Source of the DNA: Sediminicultor sp035648055
GTDB lineage: Bacteria > Atribacterota > Phoenicimicrobiia > Phoenicimicrobiales > Phoenicimicrobiaceae
Direction of reading: 5' to 3'
DNA: 16,473 nucleotides
NCBI GenBank assembly: GCA_035648055.1
Contig: DASRMF010000031.1
Span: 1-16,473 of the forward strand
Every line of letters begins with the position of its first letter. Position 1 is the first letter of the stretch. Below the pieces are notes generated by a model. That model was not told the DNA's origin, did no database searches, and worked only from the letters and a program-made list of their open reading frames with translations. A program made the translations under genes and the position numbers. This document shows positions 7,222-14,004 of the stretch, in pieces.

Positions 7222-8232
7222 ATGACAGAATTATATAAGAAACATTTAATTACTACCCAGGATTGGGAAAAAGAAGGGCTTGATGAAATACTTGCAGTAG
7301 CCAAAGATATGAAAAAACATCGCTATGAAAAGCCTTATACCGAGATTCTTAAAAATAAAACTTTTCTAATGTTCTTCTACAATCCTTCAGTCAGAACCAG
7401 GCAGTCATTTGAAGCAGCTGCCACCGAGTTAGGTGGACATGCCCAGTTCCTTGAACCCAAATCTATGAGGTTAAAAGAGAAAGGGAAAGCGGGAGAAACA
7501 GTTGAGGATGCGGCAAAAGTAATGAGCAGGTATGCTGTAGGATTGGGAATTAGAATGCTGGAAGATGCGATTGGGGAGTATGGACAGGGAGAAGAACTGC
7601 TTAGAGAATATGCTGAATATTTATCTATTCCTATTGTTTCTATGGCTCACGATAAATACCATCCCTGTCAGGGTCTGGCAGATTTGATGGGGCTTCAGGA
7701 ACATATGGGTGAAGTAAAAAATAAGAAAATAACTATGATGTGGGGTTATTCTTCAATGGTGCGTTCCTGGAGTTCTGTGCAGGAAGATATCTTGCTTCTT
7801 CCCAGGTATGGCATGGACTTTACCCTGGCTTATCCTGAGGGGTTTGACCTTGACCCGGAAGTAATCGCCCAGGCTAAAAAAAATGCTGAAGTAGCAGGGG
7901 CAAAATTTGAAATTACCCATGATAGATTTGAAGCGGTAAAAGGAGCACAGGTTTTATATGCCCGTCAATGGATGAGTCCAAATAGATACAGCATAGGGAA
8001 AGAAGAAGATAAAAAATTGGCTTTGAAATATCAGGATTGGAGATATACTAAAGAACTTAATTCTCTTACCGATAACGCCTATTTTATTCATCCGATGCCT
8101 ATAGACCGGGGAAATGAAGTAGATGATGAAGTGGCCAGCGGCCCGCGTTCTATTATTTATGATATTGCCGAAAATAGATTACATGTTCAAAAAGCCATTA
8201 TGGCTCTAACCATGGCGAAAGGGTGGAAGTAA
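7222..8232 (+). CDS. Carbamoyltransferase, divergent second paralog
   Basis: This 336-residue paralog lies 19 bases after the first, with a strong AGGAGG (7208-7213). The family core is present: SVRTR (56-60, Val replacing the usual Thr) and HPCQ (147-150). Two substrate-side features differ from its neighbour and lean toward aspartate carbamoyltransferase: a GKAGETVEDAAKV loop (88-100), like the ATCase KGET loop, and HPMP (290-293) in place of HCLP, like ATCase HPLP. Shared stretches such as LAYPE-x-x-D-x-DPE and LGGHAQF show that the two genes arose by duplication. MWGYSSMVRSWSSVQ (173-187) corresponds to the YgeW-like AYS segment, so a knotted fold is likely. Inferred role: carbamoyl transfer to or from a different amine or ureido group than the first enzyme, followed by ATP recovery through carbamate kinase. 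The substrate is unknown. Confidence 0.88.
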   Translation: MTELYKKHLITTQDWEKEGLDEILAVAKDMKKHRYEKPYTEILKNKTFLMFFYNPSVRTRQSFEAAATELGGHAQFLEPKSMRLKEKGKAGETVEDAAKVMSRYAVGLGIRMLEDAIGEYGQGEELLREYAEYLSIPIVSMAHDKYHPCQGLADLMGLQEHMGEVKNKKITMMWGYSSMVRSWSSVQEDILLLPRYGMDFTLAYPEGFDLDPEVIAQAKKNAEVAGAKFEITHDRFEAVKGAQVLYARQWMSPNRYSIGKEEDKKLALKYQDWRYTKELNSLTDNAYFIHPMPIDRGNEVDDEVASGPRSIIYDIAENRLHVQKAIMALTMAKGWK

Positions 8233-8235
8233 AAT

Positions 8236-9186
8236 ATGAGTAAATTAGCAGTATTAGCTATCGGAGGAAACTCCCTTATTAAAGATAAGCAGCATGAAAG
8301 AGTGGAAGACCAGTACGATGCAGTATGTGAAACAGCCAAACACATTGCCGGAATGATCGAACAGGGTTATGATGTAGTGGTTACTCATGGGAATGGTCCC
8401 CAGGTAGGATTTATTTTGAGACGTTCGGAAATTGCGCATGAAGTAGGAGGGATGCATAGAGTACCTTTGGTTAATTGCGGAGCAGATACCCAGGGTGCCA
8501 TCGGATATCAGATTCAGCAGGCACTCTATAACGAATTTAGAAAAAGAGGTATTAATAAGAATACAGCTACAGTAGTGACTCAGGTAGTGGTAGATAAAAA
8601 AGACCCTGCATTCCAAAACCCTGCCAAACCCATAGGCACATTTTATTCTAAAGAACGGGCAGTAGAACTGCAAAAAGAACACCCTGACTGGGTGATTATT
8701 GATGATGTAGGCAGAGGATACAGAAGAGTCGTACCTTCTCCTATGCCGGTTGAAATTGTTGAACAGGAAGCCATTGAGATGTTAGTAAAAAATGGCTTTA
8801 GTGTGGTTGGTGTTGGCGGAGGCGGAATTCCGGTACTTCGTAATAAGGATGGTAGACTGGAAGGTGTTGATGCGGTTATTGACAAAGATAATGCCTCAAG
8901 TTTGTTGGCTATAAATATTAAAGCAGATGTCTTTATTATTTCTACAGCAGTAGAAAAAGTATGTTTAAATTTCAATAAACCAAATCAGATTACCCTGGAT
9001 AAACTAACTGCTGCAGAAGCTAAAAAATATATTGAAGAAGGTCATTTTGCCAAGGGAAGTATGCTTCCCAAAATTCAAGCTATTGTAAGATTCCTGGAAG
9101 CCGGAGGAAAAGAGGCAGTAGTTACTAACCCGGAATCGTTAGAAAAAGCGCTAAAAGGTGAAACAGGAACCCATATCTATCCGTAG
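8236..9186 (+). CDS. arcC: Carbamate kinase (ArcC/YqeA type)
   Basis: Carbamate kinase makes ATP from carbamoyl phosphate and ADP, releasing carbamate that decays to CO2 and ammonia. The 316-residue length is standard. Family motifs are complete: AIGGNSLI (8-15), THGNGPQVG (50-58), KPIGTFY (131-137), GRGYRRVVPSPMP (159-171), GGGGIPV (194-200), DKDNASSLLA (216-225) and MLPKI (276-280). The gene starts three bases after the second carbamoyltransferase, so the two are translationally linked. No arginine deiminase gene is nearby, so the carbamoyl phosphate here probably comes from ureides rather than citrulline. This gene is the strongest evidence that the carbamoyltransferases act catabolically and that the pathway conserves energy by substrate-level phosphorylation. 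Confidence 0.97.
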   Translation: MSKLAVLAIGGNSLIKDKQHERVEDQYDAVCETAKHIAGMIEQGYDVVVTHGNGPQVGFILRRSEIAHEVGGMHRVPLVNCGADTQGAIGYQIQQALYNEFRKRGINKNTATVVTQVVVDKKDPAFQNPAKPIGTFYSKERAVELQKEHPDWVIIDDVGRGYRRVVPSPMPVEIVEQEAIEMLVKNGFSVVGVGGGGIPVLRNKDGRLEGVDAVIDKDNASSLLAINIKADVFIISTAVEKVCLNFNKPNQITLDKLTAAEAKKYIEEGHFAKGSMLPKIQAIVRFLEAGGKEAVVTNPESLEKALKGETGTHIYP

Positions 9187-9219
9187 GAGAAATTATTACT
9201 AAAAACGCATAATTTCTTG

Positions 9220-9229
9220 AGGAGGTGAT
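9220..9229 (+). promoter_or_regulatory. Orphan perfect anti-16S site upstream of binding-protein gene
   Basis: AGGAGGTGAT is a perfect 10-base match to the complement of the 16S rRNA 3' end, yet the next codons do not open a gene (only ATG AGT TTT TAA at 9249 or so). It lies 87 bases before the BMP-protein ATG, which has its own AAGGAG at 9292-9297. It parallels the site at 692-700 before the other binding-protein gene. A ribosome-parking, mRNA-stabilising role (STAB-SD type) is the best guess. Confidence 0.5.
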
Positions 9230-9306
9230 AGTCTAAAGAAAAAGAGAAATGAGTTTTTAAGTACAGGTAAAATAAATAAAAATAAATAGAAAAGGAGAAA
9301 AATATT

Positions 9307-10386
9307 ATGAAAAACTTTAAATTATTAGCTTTATTACTTATGATTGCGATGTTAATTAGTGTATTCGCAGGTGTAGGCCTGGCAGAAGAAAAGATTAAAG
9401 TAGCCTTTATTTATGTAGGACCTCACAATGATGGTGGATATTCACAAGCTCATGATGAAGGCAGAATCTATTTGCAAGAAAAACTTCCTTATGTAGAAAC
9501 AGCTTACTCTGAGGTTGTTCCGGAGGGAGCTCCTTGCGAAAAAGTTCTTAGAGACTACTGTAACCAGGGTTACAAAGTAATCTTTACCACCAGTTTTGGA
9601 TTTATGGATCCTACTTTAAATGTAGCCAAAGATTACCCTGATGTAATATTTTTACATTGTTCTGGATACAAAACCAATGAAAATATGGGAAGTTACTTTG
9701 GCAGAATGTATCAACCAGATTATTTAGCTGGATTGGTTGCCGGGATGATGACCAAATCTAATTATATCGGTTTTGTTGCTCCTTTCCCTATTCCCGAAGT
9801 GGTAAGGGAGATAGATGCATTTGCTATTGGGATGAGAGAGGTTAATCCTGATGCAGAGGTTCATGTAATCTGGTTAAATTCTTGGGTAGATCCGGTTCAG
9901 GAAGCTAATGCTTCCCAAACCTTTTTAGCTAATGGTGCTGATATTATTGCTAGTGGTATGGATACTCCAGCTTCCTTAATAGAAGCTGAAAAAGTTGGAA
10001 AATATGGCATAGGTTACGATAAAGATATGGCTCCCGCAGTTCCTAAGGCATGTTTAACCTCTCGTATTTGGCATTGGGGCTTATATTATGTACAAGTTCT
10101 CGAAGCAGTTCATAATGGCACCTGGAAAGCGGGTGAATATTGGGGAGGTATGGAAACCGGTCTTGTTGATCTTGCTCCCTACGGACCGATGGTACCTCAG
10201 GATGTCCGAGATTATACAGACAAGAGAAAACAGGAAATAAAAGAAGGAAAATTTGAGTGCTTTACCGGACCACTTTATGATCAAGATGGAAAATTGGCAG
10301 TGAAAGAAGGAGAAGAAATTCCCGATGCCGATAAATTAAGCTTGCAATGGTTTGTTGAGGGAGTTATCGGAACTATACCTAAATAA
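9307..10386 (+). CDS. BMP-family (PnrA-like) ABC transporter substrate-binding protein
   Basis: This 359-residue periplasmic protein binds the compound imported by the ATPase and permeases encoded next. Residues 1-26 are a signal peptide cut after GLA, with no lipobox cysteine. The basic membrane protein (BMP) family hallmarks follow: FIYVGPHNDGGYSQAHDEG (34-52), GRMYQPDYLAG (132-142), FPIPEVVREIDAF (160-172) and GYDKDM (236-241). Characterised family members bind purine nucleosides (Treponema PnrA) and related compounds. In this operon, between ring-opening/carbamoyl enzymes and a PLP lyase, the ligand is likely a purine, nucleoside or ureide. The gene follows carbamate kinase by 120 bases without a recognisable promoter. 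A GC-rich hairpin with a T-run follows its stop codon, probably reducing expression of the next genes relative to this one. Confidence 0.94.
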   Translation: MKNFKLLALLLMIAMLISVFAGVGLAEEKIKVAFIYVGPHNDGGYSQAHDEGRIYLQEKLPYVETAYSEVVPEGAPCEKVLRDYCNQGYKVIFTTSFGFMDPTLNVAKDYPDVIFLHCSGYKTNENMGSYFGRMYQPDYLAGLVAGMMTKSNYIGFVAPFPIPEVVREIDAFAIGMREVNPDAEVHVIWLNSWVDPVQEANASQTFLANGADIIASGMDTPASLIEAEKVGKYGIGYDKDMAPAVPKACLTSRIWHWGLYYVQVLEAVHNGTWKAGEYWGGMETGLVDLAPYGPMVPQDVRDYTDKRKQEIKEGKFECFTGPLYDQDGKLAVKEGEEIPDADKLSLQWFVEGVIGTIPK

Positions 10387-10394
10387 TTGATAAA

Positions 10395-10440
10395 ACCCCG
10401 GGTAGTAGTTTGCTCTATTCCCGGGGTAATTTTTTATTTT
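10395..10440 (+). terminator. GC-rich hairpin plus T-run after BMP gene (partial terminator)
   Basis: ACCCCGGG (10395-10402) pairs perfectly with CCCGGGGT (10420-10427) around a 17-base loop, followed by AATTTTTTATTTT (10428-10440). This is the best intrinsic-terminator-like structure in the window, yet the ATPase gene of the same importer begins at 10459. It is best read as an attenuating terminator that lets some transcription through and raises the ratio of binding protein to membrane subunits. Confidence 0.75.
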
Positions 10441-10458
10441 AAATTTCTGAGGAAATAA

Positions 10459-11982
10459 ATGGATGCAATAGCCCTTCAAGCAAAAAATATTAGCAAGCAT
10501 TTTCCCGGTGTTCTGGCCAATGATCATATAAATTTTGATTTAAGAAAAGGTGAGATTCACACTCTTCTTGGTGAAAATGGTGCTGGAAAAACTACTTTAA
10601 TGAATATTCTGGATGGTATCTACTATCCCGATGAGGGAGAGATTTATCTGAATGGTAAAAGAGTAGATATTCGCTCTCCCTTTGAAGCAACTAAAAATGG
10701 TATCGGAATGATTCATCAGCATTTTATGTTAGTAGACACTCTTACTGTCCTGGAAAATGTGATATTGGGTCTTGAATCTCAGGGATTTTATCTTGATAAA
10801 AAAAATATTTCTGAAAAAATTGCGGAGATATCTAAAAAATATAATTTAGACATCAACCCCTATGCCAAGATATGGCAGCTTTCTGTGGGAGAACAGCAAA
10901 GGGTAGAAATTATAAAAACCCTGTTTAGAGGGGCAGAGATTCTTATTATGGATGAACCAACTGCAGTATTAACTCCTCAAGAATCTAATACCTTATTTGA
11001 GATATTGAAAAGAATGACAAAAGAAGGTAAATCTATTATTTTCATTAGCCATAAATTAGATGAAGTTATGAAAATATCTGATCGAATTACAGTTTTAAGA
11101 AAAGGAAAATTAGCAGGTACAGTAAATACAAAGGAGATTAACCAAAAAGAATTAGCCATGATGATGGTAGGGAGAGAAGTTCTTTTTAAATTAAATAGAA
11201 AACCATTAAATAGAAAGGGTGAAATCCTTAAAATAGAAGGTTTAGAAACCTATAATGATAAAGGTATAAAAATATTAAAAGAAATAAATTTTTCCATATA
11301 CGGAGGAGAAATTTTCGGATTGGCCGGAGTTTCCGGGAATGGACAAAAAGAATTAGCTGAAGTTATTTCAGGTTTAAGAAGAGCAACAAGAGGGAAAGTT
11401 TGTGTAAAAGGCGAAGATGTAACTAATTTTTACCCAAAAGTTATTACTAAAAAGGGAGTAAATTATATTCCTTCTGATCGACTTAAAGTCGGATTGGTAC
11501 CCAATCTTAATACGGTAGAAAATGCTATCCTCAGGCGATATGATAAGGAGCCGATCTCCCGGGGGATTTTTTTAAACTATGAAGAAGCTGCTAAATATAC
11601 CAGAGAATTAGTAAAGCAATTCAATATTATGGTACCCAGAGAAAATGTTCCGGTAAAATTTCTATCCGGAGGTAATTTGCAGAAACTGATTTTAGCCCGA
11701 GAAATAAGAGAAGAACCAGCTTTACTTATAGCAGTTCATCCTAGCCGCGGGTTAGATATAGGCGCTACCGAATTTATCCGGAAAAAATTATTAGAAGAAA
11801 GAGATCAAGGTGTGGCCATATTGCTCATATCAGAAGATCTTGAGGAATTATTGATGATTTCTGATCGAATTGGGGTAATCTATGAAGGTGAAATTGAGGG
11901 TATTGTCGATATAGATTCTGCCGATATTAATGAAATAGGATTGATGATGGCTGGGGTGCATAAAAATCGTTTGGATAAATAA
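10459..11982 (+). CDS. BMP-type ABC transporter ATP-binding protein, two NBDs (YufO/RbsA-like)
   Basis: This 507-residue cytoplasmic protein holds two fused nucleotide-binding domains that power the importer. The first domain is complete: Walker A GENGAGKTT (38-46), signature LSVGEQQ (141-147), Walker B ILIMDEPT (161-168) and the switch His198. The second is catalytically weakened, as is usual in this family: the Walker A position reads GVSGNGQKEL (290-299), the signature LSGGNLQK (402-409) is kept, and the Walker B region reads LLIAVHPSRGLD (422-433), without the catalytic Glu. Such double-NBD proteins serve nucleoside/BMP importers (YufO, NupA) and ribose importers (RbsA). The ATG at 10459 has TGAGGA (10448-10453) just upstream and lies after the attenuator hairpin. 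The nearest permease starts 11 bases after its stop. Confidence 0.95.
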   Translation: MDAIALQAKNISKHFPGVLANDHINFDLRKGEIHTLLGENGAGKTTLMNILDGIYYPDEGEIYLNGKRVDIRSPFEATKNGIGMIHQHFMLVDTLTVLENVILGLESQGFYLDKKNISEKIAEISKKYNLDINPYAKIWQLSVGEQQRVEIIKTLFRGAEILIMDEPTAVLTPQESNTLFEILKRMTKEGKSIIFISHKLDEVMKISDRITVLRKGKLAGTVNTKEINQKELAMMMVGREVLFKLNRKPLNRKGEILKIEGLETYNDKGIKILKEINFSIYGGEIFGLAGVSGNGQKELAEVISGLRRATRGKVCVKGEDVTNFYPKVITKKGVNYIPSDRLKVGLVPNLNTVENAILRRYDKEPISRGIFLNYEEAAKYTRELVKQFNIMVPRENVPVKFLSGGNLQKLILAREIREEPALLIAVHPSRGLDIGATEFIRKKLLEERDQGVAILLISEDLEELLMISDRIGVIYEGEIEGIVDIDSADINEIGLMMAGVHKNRLDK

Positions 11983-11993
11983 AGGGGAAGAGA

Positions 11994-13064
11994 ATGTTAA
12001 AGTTTGAGAAGAGAGAAAATATACCGCTTCATTTGCGTATTCTCATTCCCTTAGTGTCTATTCTTTTGGGTGTGTTAATTGGTGGCATTGCCGTGATGTT
12101 TTCCCGGGTAAATCCTCTTACGGTGTATAAAGCGATATTTATCGGTGCCTTTGGAAGCACCTATGTATTTTCCGAAACCATTGTAGTGGCCATCCCTCTT
12201 CTTCTTATCTCGGTTGGTCTTATCCTGGTTTTTAAAATGAACTACTGGAATATAGGTGCCTACGGGCAGTATATTATGGGGGCAATTTTTAGTACCTATT
12301 TTGCCCTTAATTCTTCGGAAACAATGTCCAGACCAATTCTTCTTATAATGATGTGTATTGCCGGGATGGTCGGAGGAGCCCTCTGGGCGCTGATACCGGC
12401 TGCCCTGAAAGCCTATTGGAAAGTAAATGAAGTCATCACTACTCTATTATTAAATTATATTGCTCTTTATATCTTGCAATTTTTAATGCATGGTCCCTGG
12501 AGAAATCCACGCAGTTTTGGGTTTCCCCTTACCAAAATTTTTGAATTGAATGCCCAATTACCTAAATTAATTCCACATACCAGAATACATCTGGGATTAA
12601 TTTTTGGTATTGTTGCGGCTATTATTATTTGGATTATTATCAAAAAAACCAGGTTTGGTTATGAAATCAAGGTGATTGGGGAAAATGAGAGTGCTGCCAG
12701 ATATGCTGGTATTCATATTGCGAAAAATATTATTTTAGCCATGGTAATAAGTGGGGGCCTGGCTGGTCTGGCGGGTATGGCTCAGATTTCAGGGATTATT
12801 CATATGTTACAAATGGAGATTAATCCTGACTACGGATATACCGCCATTATTGTTGCCTGGCTTTCTGGTCTTAATTCTCTGACCGCTATGATAGTTTCTT
12901 TTTTCTTGGGAGGATTATTCGCCGGGGCATCTCAAATACAGATGACTATGAAAGTTCCTATAGGAATTGTAGGGCTGATAGAAAGTTCGATTCTTTTCTT
13001 TCTTTTGGGAGGGGCAATCCTCACTAATTATAAACTCTATTATAAAGGGAGAAAGATTATATGA
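11994..13064 (+). CDS. BMP-type ABC transporter permease 1 (YufP-like, COG4603 type)
   Basis: This is a 356-residue polytopic membrane subunit of the BMP importer. Hydrophobic segments occur at about 16-36, 60-80, 88-104, 114-138, 148-165, 198-216, 245-266, 282-312 and 325-345. The family motif NYWNIGAYGQYIMGA (83-97) and the coupling segment VIGENESAARYAGI (227-240) are clear. The ATG at 11994 is preceded by AAGGGGAAG right after the ATPase stop. Its stop overlaps the start of the second permease by four bases (ATGA at 13061), so the two subunits are made together, as expected for a heterodimeric pore. Substrate specificity follows the binding protein and is probably nucleoside-, purine- or ureide-like. 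Confidence 0.94.
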   Translation: MLKFEKRENIPLHLRILIPLVSILLGVLIGGIAVMFSRVNPLTVYKAIFIGAFGSTYVFSETIVVAIPLLLISVGLILVFKMNYWNIGAYGQYIMGAIFSTYFALNSSETMSRPILLIMMCIAGMVGGALWALIPAALKAYWKVNEVITTLLLNYIALYILQFLMHGPWRNPRSFGFPLTKIFELNAQLPKLIPHTRIHLGLIFGIVAAIIIWIIIKKTRFGYEIKVIGENESAARYAGIHIAKNIILAMVISGGLAGLAGMAQISGIIHMLQMEINPDYGYTAIIVAWLSGLNSLTAMIVSFFLGGLFAGASQIQMTMKVPIGIVGLIESSILFFLLGGAILTNYKLYYKGRKII

Positions 13065-14002
13065 GACCAGATGCTTATGCCATTACCATCATTCTTTTAG
13101 CAGCAACTGTTGAATCAGGAACCATATTGCTCTTTCCTATTATTGGTGAAATATTTACCGAACGTTCCGGAATTCTTAATTTGGGAATTGAAGGCATGAT
13201 GATTATTGGAGCACTGGTAGGTTTTGCCACCGCCTTTATAACCGGTCAAATTTATTTGGCATTTTTTATGGGCATGCTGGCTGGTGGTTTAGCTTCCCTA
13301 ATTCATGCTTTTATTTCTATTACCCTAAGGGGAAATCAGGTAGTAAGTGGTCTGGCCTTAACTATTTTTGGTCTGGGAGTAACCAATTTTTATGGACAGA
13401 AATTTGTAAATCTGCAATTGGCTCATACTATACCTCAAGTAATCGTTCCGGGGCTTTCCCAAATTCCTTTTTTTGGTCCTATTTTTTTCAAACAGGATTA
13501 TATGGTGTATCTGTCCTATATTCTGGTCATTATCACCTGGTTTATTTTATTCAAAACTAAAGCAGGAATTCAGCTAAGGGCGGTGGGGCAAAATGCCCAG
13601 GCAGCTGATGCTATGGGAGTAAATGTATATAAAACAAGATATTTGTGGACTTTCTTTGGTGGGTTAATGGCTGGAGCAGGAGGGGCTTATCTTACCCTTA
13701 ATTGTGCCCCTTTCTGGTTAGATGGTATTACTGCCGGCCGGGGATGGGTGGCGATTGCTCTGGTAATATTTGCCAGGTGGAATCCCCCTTATGCTTTAAT
13801 AGGTGCCTATTTATTTGGAGTAATTAATGCCCTTCAATTTCAACTTCAATCGATGGGAACCACCATTCCTTCAGCATTACTTAGCATGCAGCCCTATCTT
13901 TTAACTTTTATCTTAATTATTGTGGCAACTTTATTAGCAAAAGCTAAACATATCGGAGTTCCAAAAGAATTAGGCATTCCTTATGCCAGAGAGGAAAAAT
14001 AG
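13061..14002 (+). CDS. BMP-type ABC transporter permease 2 (YufQ-like, COG1079 type)
   Basis: This 313-residue membrane protein is the partner of the preceding permease; the genes overlap at ATGA 13061-13064. The strongest family motif is ERSGILNLGIEGMM (34-47), shared with nucleoside and branched-chain-type importers. AVGQNAQAADAMGV (174-187) is the ATPase-coupling loop, and AGRGWVAIALVIFARWNP (225-242) is the conserved late segment. Multiple hydrophobic stretches cover most of the remaining length. With the binding protein and double-NBD ATPase upstream it completes a four-component importer. The PLP-enzyme gene starts only two bases after its stop, so uptake and breakdown appear to be co-transcribed. 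Confidence 0.95.
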   Translation: MRPDAYAITIILLAATVESGTILLFPIIGEIFTERSGILNLGIEGMMIIGALVGFATAFITGQIYLAFFMGMLAGGLASLIHAFISITLRGNQVVSGLALTIFGLGVTNFYGQKFVNLQLAHTIPQVIVPGLSQIPFFGPIFFKQDYMVYLSYILVIITWFILFKTKAGIQLRAVGQNAQAADAMGVNVYKTRYLWTFFGGLMAGAGGAYLTLNCAPFWLDGITAGRGWVAIALVIFARWNPPYALIGAYLFGVINALQFQLQSMGTTIPSALLSMQPYLLTFILIIVATLLAKAKHIGVPKELGIPYAREEK

Positions 14003-14004
14003 AT

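Noticed and set aside
4719..8232. De novo pyrimidine synthesis operon (pyrC plus pyrB)
   Set aside because: Carbamate kinase, the importer, the PLP enzyme and the M20 hydrolase point to breakdown, no other pyr gene is present, and neither carbamoyltransferase is a clear PyrB. Orotate breakdown remains possible.
8254..8682. 142-codon minus-strand open frame
   Set aside because: It lies entirely inside the carbamate kinase gene, whose motifs are complete; the minus-strand translation shows no motif.
6216..9186. Arginine deiminase (ArcABC) fermentation locus
   Set aside because: No arginine deiminase or arginine/ornithine antiporter is present, the carbamoyltransferases lack ornithine-type substrate motifs, and a cyclic amidohydrolase leads the operon.
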